This document shows, one piece after another, positions 39,032 through 47,433 of a stretch of 64,000 bases of DNA (positions are counted from its first letter, which is position 1; each line of letters starts with the position of its first letter). The notes below the pieces were generated by a model. It did no database searches. It was not told the DNA's origin and saw only the letters and a list, made by a program, of their open reading frames with translations. Source of the DNA: Stieleria mannarensis (lineage in GTDB: Bacteria; Planctomycetota; Planctomycetia; Pirellulales; Pirellulaceae); NCBI RefSeq assembly GCF_014154935.1, contig NZ_JACEHH010000039.1:1-64000 (forward strand), read 5' to 3'. The translations under genes and the position numbers were made by a program.

Positions 39032-40432
39032 GTGAATCGATCCAAGGTTTGCCCGTGCGCCCCAACTTTCCCACGCGTCCCAATTTGCCTGTTCGTTGCG
39101 TTCGTCCTGCCGTTGGCCGCGCCACCGTCACGTGCAGCTGCACAGTCTCTCGTCGATTTTCGCGAAGCCGTCCGCAGCACAGAACCTGCTCTGATGACCG
39201 TGATCATCGACGCGGCACATCAACCAGCCGATCGTGATGTTCCAGCCGATGCCGAGCAACCGCTGAATCCGCCGCAGGGGCGACGGCTCGAAATCCTTCG
39301 CCCCGACGGAGGGCCGCTTAATCAATTCCGCGACCGGATACCGCGACGTGCTGTCGATCGTCGCCCCGTGGAAACCAGCAGCGCGGCGTTTGCCATCGGT
39401 GATTCGATGATCGTCACCTTTGTGGCTGGCCCCGTGGACTCCGTGACCGTGCAAAACGCGGCGGGGGATCAAGCCGATGGCAAGGTCATCGCGATGGATC
39501 ATGTGACCGGAATGGCCGTCATCCAGACAGACATTGCCCCCGAATCGGGACTGGTCGTCAGCGCCGCCGAAACCGAACCCGGGCAACCCGTGATCGCCGC
39601 ATGGATCAGCGATCGTGGGCTGGTGACGGACTCGGGGATGGTTGCAACGCGCCCCATTGCGACCGCATCCGGCGTGGGGACCACACCGACGATCGACTTT
39701 GGGACCGGTCGGCAAATGACCGGCGCACCCGTGATCGACGCCACCGGAATCGTCGTCGGTGCCCTTGTCCCCAGCAATACCGGCGGCCTGGTGTGCGTCC
39801 GTTCGGCACACATTTTACGGCTGATCGAATCCGCCACCGGCGACACGCCACAAAATCTGAAACGCGGCTTGATCGGCATCCAATTCGAAGGCGACGGACC
39901 GCTGGTGCAACAAGTCAGCCCGGATTCCGCGGCGCAAGCCGCCGGCATCGCAGCGGGCGATCTGATCCGACACGTCGGCTCGACGTCCATCCGCGATGCC
40001 CAGGATGTTGTCGCGGCCGTTGCCGACGCGCGAGCCGGAGAATCCCTCGAGATTACGGTTGTCCGTGGCGATCAAACCCTGACGCTGCCCGTCACGCTTC
40101 AAGAACACCCAAACCAACAGATTGCACAACGCCAACCGTCCCGCAGCGCACTGCCGTTACAGCAAGCCTTTGAACTCCGCGACGGTCAACTCGTCCCCCT
40201 GGAAATCGACCCGAACGCCGATCCATTCCCACCGGGGATGCGCCGGTTCGAAATGGAAGATCTGTTCCGAAATTTCCAAACGCCCGGCGGACCGCTTTGG
40301 AGAATGCCGCAACCGGGCAAAGGCGATGATGACGGAACCAACCTGGATCGCAGCGACGTCGAAAAGACACTCAAAGAGCTGCAACGCCAAATGGAACGGC
40401 TGAATCAACAACTTGACAGCGAAAAGAATTGA
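39032..40432 (+). CDS. HtrA-like PDZ pseudoprotease, exported
   Basis: 466 residues from GTG 39032, with GGAG nine bases upstream (TTG 39002 is also in frame). A signal peptide ends near APPSRAAAQ. A trypsin-like domain follows at about residues 45-260, then a PDZ domain at ~280-360 (GLIGIQFEGDG, GIAAGDLIRHVGSTSI). All three triad positions are altered: the His segment reads SMIVTFVAG, the Asp segment DHVTGMAVIQ has Gly for Asp, and GNSGGP has become RQMTGAPV with Thr for Ser. The C-terminus ends in a helical coil (LKELQRQMERLNQQL). It probably acts as a binding or chaperone protein rather than a protease. Confidence 0.82.
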   Translation: MNRSKVCPCAPTFPRVPICLFVAFVLPLAAPPSRAAAQSLVDFREAVRSTEPALMTVIIDAAHQPADRDVPADAEQPLNPPQGRRLEILRPDGGPLNQFRDRIPRRAVDRRPVETSSAAFAIGDSMIVTFVAGPVDSVTVQNAAGDQADGKVIAMDHVTGMAVIQTDIAPESGLVVSAAETEPGQPVIAAWISDRGLVTDSGMVATRPIATASGVGTTPTIDFGTGRQMTGAPVIDATGIVVGALVPSNTGGLVCVRSAHILRLIESATGDTPQNLKRGLIGIQFEGDGPLVQQVSPDSAAQAAGIAAGDLIRHVGSTSIRDAQDVVAAVADARAGESLEITVVRGDQTLTLPVTLQEHPNQQIAQRQPSRSALPLQQAFELRDGQLVPLEIDPNADPFPPGMRRFEMEDLFRNFQTPGGPLWRMPQPGKGDDDGTNLDRSDVEKTLKELQRQMERLNQQLDSEKN

Positions 40433-40486
40433 GCCGGCGGAAGGCCGACGCGATCTCGCACTCGTCCGAATTGACGAGACCGACTG

Positions 40487-40524
40487 GGTAAGAAGATTTC
40501 GGGGGGTAAGAAAATCTTCCTACC
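40487..40524. repeat. Inverted repeat GGTAAGAAGATTTC / GAAAATCTTCCTACC
   Basis: Arms pair apart from one mismatch and one extra T, around a nine-base loop. The element is REP-like and lies between convergent genes. Confidence 0.7.
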
Positions 40525-40561
40525 ATTCAACTGAATCGCTCCCGTCGTGTTTACGGGACGT

Positions 40562-40623
40562 CGCCACGCTCGCCAGAGGCTGGGAAATCGGCGACGATCC
40601 ACCTTCTGGCGAAGGCAGCTACG
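40562..40623 (+). repeat. Dispersed repeat E, copy 2
   Basis: Shares CACGCTCGCCAGAG-like and CCACCTTCTGGCGAAGG with 33095-33145 but has about 12 extra bases in the loop region. Confidence 0.7.
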
Positions 40624-40653
40624 ATTGCTCTCGCGTGACGTGCAGCGTTGCGA

Positions 40654-41979
40654 TCACTCGGCCCGCAGCGAGGCGCACACCAACTCGTTGTCATTCCGCG
40701 CGTAAATCATGCCGTTGGCGATTGCCGGATGCGACCACACCACACCGCCGCGACGCCGAAGTTGCTGTAGCGTCGGAGAAATCAACTTGGAACGCGATCG
40801 GATCTCGATGCCGTCTCGCGAGAGCGTGGTGAACAGCAATTCGCCTTGATCATTCAACATGATCTCGTCGTCACCGTTTCGAATCGTGTGCACCGTCGCC
40901 CAGCGGTTGATCGGGACGACCGATCGATCTTCCCAGATCCGATCGCCGGTCTCCAAGTCCAGACAACGAAATTCGCCATAGCTATCCGCTCCATAGATCG
41001 CATCGCCCTTGATGATCGGGCCACTGATCATCGCGTGCAACGCGTCGGTGTTCTTCTCGTCCTGGCCGATGCGGTGCCACAGCTTTTTCGCCGTCGGCGT
41101 GTTGATGTCCAACTCGATCAACATCGAACCGTCGTAGAACGATGAAACGAACAACCGATCGCCGCTGACGACGGGCGTGGGGACGCCGATCGGCATGTTC
41201 CGCGGCTTCATCTCAATTGACCAGAACACGTCGCCGGTTCGAGGGTCCAGCCCGCTGACACTTTCGCCCGTCCAGCAAACGACCACATCCTGGTCGCCTT
41301 GGCGGATCATGATCGGCGCGCTGTATCCGGCGCGTTCATCCAGGGCACGCCAACGTTCCTGGCCGCTGCCCAGATCAAACGCGACCAAACACGCCCCTCC
41401 GCGGCCACCGGTCACCTGGATCACCATGTCATCATGCACCAGCGGTGCCGCCGTGATGCCCCAATTCGGCATGCGGATCTGATAGTCCTGTTGCAGATCG
41501 CGACTCCAGATGACTTGGCCGGTCCCGGCATCCAAACAATTTAAACGCCCCATCCCGCCGATGGCGATCGCTTTGCCTTGATGCACCGTCACCGCCGCGC
41601 GCGGTCCCGAAGCTTCATAACCGATCTCGTAGCGGACGGGATCACTGTGTTGCCAAATCAGTTTTCCGGTCTCGGCGTCAAAGCAGAGCACGCGTTCGCG
41701 AATCTCGGGAGCTTCCCCTTGTCGATCGGTCAAATACACCGCTCCCTCACTGACCGTCGGCCCGCTGTACCCCGGCCCGACCGGCACCGACCAACGCAGC
41801 GGCATCTGTCCGGCAGGCAACTGCCGCACCAACGTCGGATCCTCGATCGTCGCATCACGTCCCACCCCACGCCACTGCGGCCAGTCCTCGGCATCGACCG
41901 ATCCACAGGAAACCACCAGTATCGCCAGACCACAACACCACCCCGTCCCACGTCGCAAATCCACCCAGCGCATCATCAT
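40654..41979 (-). CDS. Secreted PQQ-like beta-propeller protein
   Basis: 441 residues starting at three adjacent in-frame ATGs (41979 used). The signal peptide region ends near SCGSVDA. The body contains PQQ-type repeats, each with a W at the strand end: VLCFDAETGKLIWQH, LNCLDAGTGQVIWSRDL, VAFDLGSGQERWRAL, VSGLDPRTGDVFWSI, RCLDLETGDRIWED. Such propellers can be enzymes or protein scaffolds (BamB-like). A leading DWPQWRGVGRDATIEDP motif is typical of the planctomycete group. Enzymatic activity unproven. Confidence 0.88.
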   Translation of the reverse strand: MMMRWVDLRRGTGWCCGLAILVVSCGSVDAEDWPQWRGVGRDATIEDPTLVRQLPAGQMPLRWSVPVGPGYSGPTVSEGAVYLTDRQGEAPEIRERVLCFDAETGKLIWQHSDPVRYEIGYEASGPRAAVTVHQGKAIAIGGMGRLNCLDAGTGQVIWSRDLQQDYQIRMPNWGITAAPLVHDDMVIQVTGGRGGACLVAFDLGSGQERWRALDERAGYSAPIMIRQGDQDVVVCWTGESVSGLDPRTGDVFWSIEMKPRNMPIGVPTPVVSGDRLFVSSFYDGSMLIELDINTPTAKKLWHRIGQDEKNTDALHAMISGPIIKGDAIYGADSYGEFRCLDLETGDRIWEDRSVVPINRWATVHTIRNGDDEIMLNDQGELLFTTLSRDGIEIRSRSKLISPTLQQLRRRGGVVWSHPAIANGMIYARNDNELVCASLRAE

Positions 41980-42096
41980 CTCCGTTTCCTCAAGTCATTC
42001 GATTTCTGCCTGACGCACAAAATTGTACCAACAGCAGTTGGCCAGCAGACGGACACTCTGCCCCCATCCTCCTGCCCCATCATTCTGCCCTCAAAT

Positions 42097-42166
42097 CTCC
42101 CAACTCCCAACTCCCAACTCCCAACTCCCAACTCCCAACTCCCAACTCCCAACTCCCAACTCCCAA
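42097..42166. repeat. Ten-copy 7-bp tandem repeat (CTCCCAA)
   Basis: Ten uninterrupted units; the minus strand reads TTGGGAG repeatedly, i.e. G-triplets separated by four bases, which is G-quadruplex-compatible. It lies in non-coding DNA downstream on neither gene and about 200 bases from the nearest start codon. Confidence 0.95.
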
Positions 42167-42311
42167 CAACAGGCGGCCGCGGCAAAACCCTTGCCGCGTG
42201 CCAGTTCGAGCATCGCGCGGAACTGTGCGATGCGGACCTGTTTGAAATAGCGGCGTTTGGAATTCATCGCGGTCCCCCACCCCGGGACTCGATCGTCACC
42301 GGCCGACTTTG

Positions 42312-42317
42312 TATACT
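42312..42317 (+). promoter_or_regulatory. Possible -10 element for small lipoprotein
   Basis: TATACT, close to the sigma-70 consensus TATAAT, about 48 bases before the ATG. No good -35 was found 16-18 bases upstream, so confidence is low. Confidence 0.3.
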
Positions 42318-42365
42318 GTTGGCTTGTGTTTGGTGCAGAAACAAATCATTTAGCAAGGTTGAATT

Positions 42366-42545
42366 ATGTTAAAATCTATGGGTTTGGTGTTCACATTCGC
42401 CGTGTCGATGTGTCTGGTCGGTTGCGGTGGAAACGAAGGCGGCAGCGTCACGGAAAATGCCGAGCAATCGGACATCGAAGCGTATGAAGCCGCCATCGCC
42501 GCCGAAGAAGCAGCGATGAATGAGGATTTCGAAGAGACCAAATAG
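42366..42545 (+). CDS. Very small lipoprotein (59 residues)
   Basis: ATG 42366 with AAGG seven bases upstream. The product is MLKSMGLVFTFAVSMCLVGC followed by a mature acidic tail (GGNEGGSVTENAEQSDIEAY and a further 19 residues). The lipobox LVGC is clear. Similar tiny lipoproteins often accompany DUF1559/prepilin-like genes in planctomycetes; here the DUF1559 gene is convergent and separated by a bidirectional terminator. No functional domain. Confidence 0.85.
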   Translation: MLKSMGLVFTFAVSMCLVGCGGNEGGSVTENAEQSDIEAYEAAIAAEEAAMNEDFEETK

Positions 42546-42641
42546 GCGGCACCGGAATCCGTCTGCCCGGTGCCGAATTCAACTCCGCTAGATCGATCCT
42601 CTCCGGCGCAGCGATCGTCACCGCAGTGACACAACACAAAA

Positions 42642-42679
42642 AAACTCGGCTTCGCGGAGCGAAGCCGAGTTTCTTTTTT
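42642..42679. terminator. Bidirectional Rho-independent terminator
   Basis: Perfect 13-bp stem AAACTCGGCTTCG / CGAAGCCGAGTTT around CGGAG, with an A-run before and a T-run after. It can end both the small lipoprotein and the DUF1559 gene. Confidence 0.92.
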
Positions 42680-42705
42680 TGTCGATCCGGACGAGGACTT
42701 CCGAG

Positions 42706-43992
42706 CTACTGGTTCAGTTGCTCTTCGATCGTTTCACTGCTGGCACGTGTCCCTAAGGCACCCCACAGCCCGTAAGGACTTTGCGAGCCGGGAACGTTAT
42801 TGTCGGCCGGCGTCCCGTTGAGATACACCATCGGGTTTCGGGAATTGCCCGCTTCGACCGAGTCGGTCATGAAGATCACCGCCCCGTCACCCATCAGCAC
42901 GTGGGCACCGCCTTGGTGACGACTCGATGCCGAGCCGATCAGCGTGTTGCCGGTGTTATTGATGCCACAGATCTCCGAGTTGGGCGGCAAAATCGTTGAC
43001 ATCCCCGAGAACATGATCCGGAAGTCCGCCCAACGATAGCCGCGACCATTGCCTGCGCCGGTATCCACCGGAGCCGCGGGATCCCAGAATCGCGGTCGAT
43101 CTGGATCGATTTGTCCTTGATCTTCACACCACTTGGGGTTTTGCAAGATGACCGAGTTGTTGTTACCGGCAAGGTTCGCGTTTCGCGTTTGCCGTCCGCG
43201 GATGTCTCGGTCCTGCAAGTCGGTGATGATCTCACCCATCATGATCGTGTTGGAAAGACCATCCAGGATGTCGCGGAACTTGGAATCCTTGTGCGGCACA
43301 AACGCACCACGGTCACAGGCGAGAGAATTCCGCGCCTGACCGTTGGTTTGCTTGGGCACCCAAAAGTCGGCACGGCTCATGCCGCGATCAAAATCGATCG
43401 GTCCGCGGACGGCCCAGTGGATCGAATCCCCCATGCAAGCACCGTAGTTAGTTCGTCCCAATGCCGGCAGACCGACGCCCGGATCGCTGGGGCAACGCAG
43501 GGTTGGGATTTCGGTGACCCACGGACGATAACGATTCAGGTGCGGCGCAGGCCCCATCGGCGGCCACGGGATCGTGTACGGCGTCGTCGGATCATTGGCA
43601 TTGATGCGGTTCGGTTGGCTGATCTCGTTCCAGATCGCTTGCTGCTCCATGAACGGAGTCAACCCGACCAACGCACTCAATCGCCATGCGTTAGCGTCAC
43701 CGTAACCGGTCCACCAGTTCGTCGTCGCACCGGCCGTCCCTTGATTCGCGTTTCCGCCGTCAGGACTGTCCGTTCCGGCACCCTGTACCGGCAACTGTTT
43801 GTAAGCAGAGTGGTAGTTGTGAACCGCAATCCCGATCTGCTTGAAATTGTTGCTGCAACTCATCCGCCGCGCCGCCTCGCGCGCCGCTTGGACTGCCGGC
43901 AACAGCAGCCCCACAAGAATGCCAATGATGGCGATGACGACCAACAGTTCCACGAGTGTGAAACCCTGACGTCGCTGAATACGTCGATTCAT
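42706..43992 (-). CDS. DUF1559 protein with prepilin-type N-terminus
   Basis: 428 residues from ATG 43992. The N-terminus is a type IV pilin/pseudopilin methylation signal: [20 protein letters not shown], cleavable after Gly with Glu at +5. The DUF1559 body includes [26 protein letters not shown] near residues 35-60 and the late [16 protein letters not shown] motif (H-x-G-G-x-H/GDGS type). These proteins occur in large numbers in planctomycetes, and their exact role (pseudopilus or surface display) is unclear. No pilus assembly genes are nearby. Confidence 0.94.
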   Translation of the reverse strand: MNRRIQRRQGFTLVELLVVIAIIGILVGLLLPAVQAAREAARRMSCSNNFKQIGIAVHNYHSAYKQLPVQGAGTDSPDGGNANQGTAGATTNWWTGYGDANAWRLSALVGLTPFMEQQAIWNEISQPNRINANDPTTPYTIPWPPMGPAPHLNRYRPWVTEIPTLRCPSDPGVGLPALGRTNYGACMGDSIHWAVRGPIDFDRGMSRADFWVPKQTNGQARNSLACDRGAFVPHKDSKFRDILDGLSNTIMMGEIITDLQDRDIRGRQTRNANLAGNNNSVILQNPKWCEDQGQIDPDRPRFWDPAAPVDTGAGNGRGYRWADFRIMFSGMSTILPPNSEICGINNTGNTLIGSASSRHQGGAHVLMGDGAVIFMTDSVEAGNSRNPMVYLNGTPADNNVPGSQSPYGLWGALGTRASSETIEEQLNQ

Positions 43993-44238
43993 ACGAAATC
44001 TCTCAAAACAAAGAATGGAAAAGGCAAGAGACCTAAAGGCAATCCTGGCTCCCAACGGAGCGGATTAGCTCGTTTTAAGATACCAAGCTCCATAAACAGT
44101 GTCCAACAATCGCCTCCGCAGTGCCACACTTTTCTCCCCCATTTGTCCGCATTCGCGTGGCTATTGCGCACAAACCCCCGCCAATGCCATTTGCAGCCCC
44201 CCCTGCCGGCATCAGTCGGTTCACGCAAGGCCGCCCCG

Positions 44239-47200
44239 CTAACGCGCCAACTCGAAACAATCTGCCTGGGACTGGACGATCACCACGCGACGGTCGGCGG
44301 CCACCTCGTTGAACCGCTGCACCTCGCCGTCGGGCCACTGGATCTCCAAGGTTGTCACGACCTCGTGTTCACCGAGCCCGAAACAGACCAGGGGCTGATT
44401 GCGGCACAGGTACCCGTCACCGGCCTGGACAACTTTGGTCAATCTGCGGTCCCCGATGGACACTTTGACGGACGCACCGATCGCGTCGCGTTCGGCGGTC
44501 GTGCCGACCAGCTGAAGTTGCAGCCAGTGGTACGACGTCGGCGTTTGATTCTCCAACAGCGCGACCGGCTCCAATAAATCAGTCACCACAAAGTCCACGC
44601 GTCCGTCGTTGTTCCAGTCGCACGTTGCCAGCGCCCGCGACAGGTGTCCCGATTGCCAGTACTCGGGATCTCCGCCCACTTCCTTGGCCACCAATCGCGA
44701 CTGCTGCAGCGCAAACATCATCGTCGGCATCCGAAACGCGCGGCCTTCCCGCGAATAATCTTCGACGTGCCCGTTCCCGATCACCAGGTCTTCGGCGCGG
44801 TTGTTGTCATAGTCCAGTGCCTGCGTTCCAAAACCGAGCCGCTGGTAGGTCGGTTGATCCAAACCAAATGCGACCACCATGTCGTCGAAGAACCCGTCGC
44901 GATCCTGCATGTAGTGGTTGTTCCATTCCTTTTCGAAATTGGTCACATGCAAATCCGGTCGTCCGTTGAAGTCAAAATCTGCGACGGCGATCCCCATGCA
45001 TCCCTGTGGAGTCCCGTTGGCACCGAACGCCACCCCACGCACCGCCGCTGTGTTTTGCCATCGCGCTCGGCGATCGGAATCCGCCACCGCACGCTGCCAC
45101 AGATGATTGGCCAAACGATCGTTGGCGACAAAGATCTCGTTCTTCTGATCGCCATCGAGATCGGTCAACACGACACCCAACCCCGTCGCCGGTGCGACCT
45201 GCCCGCCACTTTCGATGGCGCCACTATCGATCGACCGGCCGGCCAGCGAACCATCACCGAGGGACAGGAACAGGCGGTCATGAGCGGGACGAAAGTCCAA
45301 AGGCGCCGGCAGCCGAACCGGTGTCCCGTCGGGGTTGTACTGGATCGGATCATAAATGCGCGGATCGTCGACGTAGTTGATTTCGACCAGATCCGGCAGG
45401 TGGTCTCCATTGACGTCCCCCATCGCCAGGCTGGTCGTGAACCGTGGTTGTTGCCAGAGCGGATCGCCGGGTTGCTCGTCGAACGTCCCGTCGCCCTGGT
45501 TGATCAACAATGTGTTTCGCATCAGATTGCCGACCACCAAATCGGGAAAACCGTCTTGGTTCCAATCTCCCGCCGTGATCCCGAACGTGAACCCCCGGTC
45601 GTCACCGTTGGCGGCCTCGGTCACGTCGATAAAACGACTTCCCAACGAGCGAGCCAACCGATTCGGACGCGTCCCAAGACCCTCCGGCGGATCGCCCGAG
45701 GCCTGCCCCAAATAAAAATCAACGTGCCCATCCAAGTCATAATCGATGCACGCCACTCCTGCCCCCAATTGTTCATACAAGCGAAACTCACGCCGTCGTT
45801 GCGTCGGAGCGTTGTGGTACGTGAACACCAAACCGACATGCGATGCGATGTTGGTAAACACCGGTTGGGCCGCCGGGTAACGAAGGTGCTCGGGCGGCCG
45901 ATCCTTGACCGCCGCAGGTGCACGTTTGATTTCAGCGAGCGACACGTCACTGGGGAAACGCTGGGCGTCGATCCCGCACAAAACCTTTTGCCGATTGTCA
46001 CGTTGGAAATCGTCCTCGTCAGCCATCGCAAGGGCTTGATCGAGTTGCCGCAGCGGACCCGCCGGCGCCCCCATCTTTACCAGCGTGATTCGATACCAGG
46101 CCAAGGCTTCCAGCGGCCGCCCCGCGTCGGTCAGCAACCGTGACAGTTCGTCGATCGCGGCAGGGTCCAGTGCGGCCCCGGAAAACAGCCCGCGGGTGAT
46201 CGTCATCATGCGATCGATCAACACGCCGCGGTTGCGAAATCGTTCGGATTCGGCCCCGTGTCGGCCGGCCGATAACGCCTGGCGGATCCGGTCGGTCGCG
46301 GCCAAGTCGCCCGGTTCCCGCAACACCGCCTGGGCAAATTGCCCCGTGGCCAAATCGAACTCGCGCTGCCGCATCGCCCAACCGCCGAGTGCCATCCAAT
46401 AACCGGGATAGCGTTGTGATTCCGGCGGTACCGTCCCCAACCATTCGTCGAACACCTCGTACCGCTGCGATTCGATCAGCATCTGCCCATAAAACGCCAT
46501 CGCCGCGGGGTGTCGCCGGGCTACCAAGTGACTCGTTTCCAACACCTGCGACGCCTGCTTCACATCGCCTTCGCCGTACATCGCTCGTGCAACGTTCAAC
46601 TCGCCCAAGGTTCGATTTCGTTCTACATCCTCCACGCTAGGTTTCTCATTCAATCCGACAAACGACCGAACGGGAAACATCAGCCCGCGAAGCTCGTCCG
46701 CGGTGGCTTTCCCACGGCGACAGAGCTTGCGAACATGTTCATTGGCGTCGAATCGGAATCCACGTCGATTCAAGATCGCAACCAGTTGATGGCGAACGTC
46801 GTCCAAATCGGCTTGCTCGTCGAGCAACGCTTCCAAGCGATCGATCGCCTGCTGCGGGCGCTGGGCATCGGCCAGCATCGCCGCGGCGCGCTGTCGCCAT
46901 TTCCACCCCTCCTCGGCCGACAACCGGGCGGCCGAATCCAGCATCGCAACCGCCTCGTCCACTTGCCCCTGACCGTTCAACACACCGGACGCCAAGACCA
47001 TCGCACCGGTATCGTCAGGATAGCGAAGAAGATGTGCCTGGACCGCCTGCATTGCTGCCGATGCATCACCCGACGCGATCAAACGACGGATCTTGGCCAG
47101 ACTCTTCTGCGGTGACGCAGACTCGCGAGGCGGGTTAGGATCGACTTGCTCTTGCTTGCGGTCTGGTTCCGGTCCCGTCGCCGCCGACGAATCCGGACCA

Positions 47201-47262
47201 CCACATCCGGTCGTCCAAAAAAGCAGAATCGACGCCGAAAGAATCAATCCAACCCTCGTCAC
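44239..47262 (-). CDS. TPR plus FG-GAP/ASPIC (CRTAC1-like) lipoprotein
   Basis: About 1007 residues from GTG 47262, which gives a compact lipoprotein signal (MTRVGLILSASILLFWTTGC). Longer starts at 47373 or 47412 would translate a 16-bp palindrome and are less likely. The N-terminal ~440 residues are TPR-like helical repeats (RYPDDTGAMVLASGVLNGQG). Seven FG-GAP/VCBS-type DxDxDGxxD calcium-loop repeats follow (DYDLDGHVDF, DWNQDGFPDL, DVNGDHLPDL, DLDGDQKNEI, DFDFNGRPDL, DYDNNRAEDL, DWNNDGRVDF). A C-terminal ASPIC/UnbV domain (VQAGDGYLCRNQPLVCFGLG) ends the protein. Likely envelope-bound and protein- or carbohydrate-binding. Confidence 0.87.
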   Translation of the reverse strand: MTRVGLILSASILLFWTTGCGGPDSSAATGPEPDRKQEQVDPNPPRESASPQKSLAKIRRLIASGDASAAMQAVQAHLLRYPDDTGAMVLASGVLNGQGQVDEAVAMLDSAARLSAEEGWKWRQRAAAMLADAQRPQQAIDRLEALLDEQADLDDVRHQLVAILNRRGFRFDANEHVRKLCRRGKATADELRGLMFPVRSFVGLNEKPSVEDVERNRTLGELNVARAMYGEGDVKQASQVLETSHLVARRHPAAMAFYGQMLIESQRYEVFDEWLGTVPPESQRYPGYWMALGGWAMRQREFDLATGQFAQAVLREPGDLAATDRIRQALSAGRHGAESERFRNRGVLIDRMMTITRGLFSGAALDPAAIDELSRLLTDAGRPLEALAWYRITLVKMGAPAGPLRQLDQALAMADEDDFQRDNRQKVLCGIDAQRFPSDVSLAEIKRAPAAVKDRPPEHLRYPAAQPVFTNIASHVGLVFTYHNAPTQRRREFRLYEQLGAGVACIDYDLDGHVDFYLGQASGDPPEGLGTRPNRLARSLGSRFIDVTEAANGDDRGFTFGITAGDWNQDGFPDLVVGNLMRNTLLINQGDGTFDEQPGDPLWQQPRFTTSLAMGDVNGDHLPDLVEINYVDDPRIYDPIQYNPDGTPVRLPAPLDFRPAHDRLFLSLGDGSLAGRSIDSGAIESGGQVAPATGLGVVLTDLDGDQKNEIFVANDRLANHLWQRAVADSDRRARWQNTAAVRGVAFGANGTPQGCMGIAVADFDFNGRPDLHVTNFEKEWNNHYMQDRDGFFDDMVVAFGLDQPTYQRLGFGTQALDYDNNRAEDLVIGNGHVEDYSREGRAFRMPTMMFALQQSRLVAKEVGGDPEYWQSGHLSRALATCDWNNDGRVDFVVTDLLEPVALLENQTPTSYHWLQLQLVGTTAERDAIGASVKVSIGDRRLTKVVQAGDGYLCRNQPLVCFGLGEHEVVTTLEIQWPDGEVQRFNEVAADRRVVIVQSQADCFELAR

Positions 47263-47292
47263 ACGATGCCCCAACGCTTGCCACCGGCTCCG

Positions 47293-47343
47293 CTCTCCCC
47301 CGAATCCCGGGCAATTGGAACTTGTGGGGGATTCGGGGGAGAG
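47293..47343. repeat. Perfect 16-bp palindrome near the FG-GAP gene start
   Basis: CTCTCCCCCGAATCCC (47293-47308) pairs exactly with GGGATTCGGGGGAGAG (47328-47343), 19-base loop. It lies just upstream of the preferred GTG start and may be a 5' leader hairpin or REP element. Confidence 0.8.
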
Positions 47344-47433
47344 AGTCTGGGAATGCGCGAGAAATCGTGACATGACGAAGCACTTGCAACCTTGATCGAT
47401 CGGAGCGATCAAGTTTAGCAGACGGTCGCGGCA

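Larger units (their letters stand above)
40433..40653. other. Convergent-gene spacer with repeats
   Basis: 221 bases between convergent genes. Contains an inverted repeat at 40487-40524 and repeat E copy 2 at 40562-40623. Confidence 0.55.
41980..42365. other. Intergenic region with 7-bp array and lipoprotein promoter
   Basis: 386 bases without a supported gene other than leader sequence. Holds a 70-base CTCCCAA array (42097-42166) and a possible extended -10 at 42312-42317 before the small lipoprotein. Confidence 0.55.

Noticed and set aside
42097-42166. CRISPR-like array
   Set aside because: 7-bp units with no spacers; simple tandem repeat.
47263-47412. Longer start for the FG-GAP/ASPIC protein
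   Set aside because: The extra ~50 residues come from a 16-bp palindrome; GTG 47262 gives a clean lipoprotein signal.
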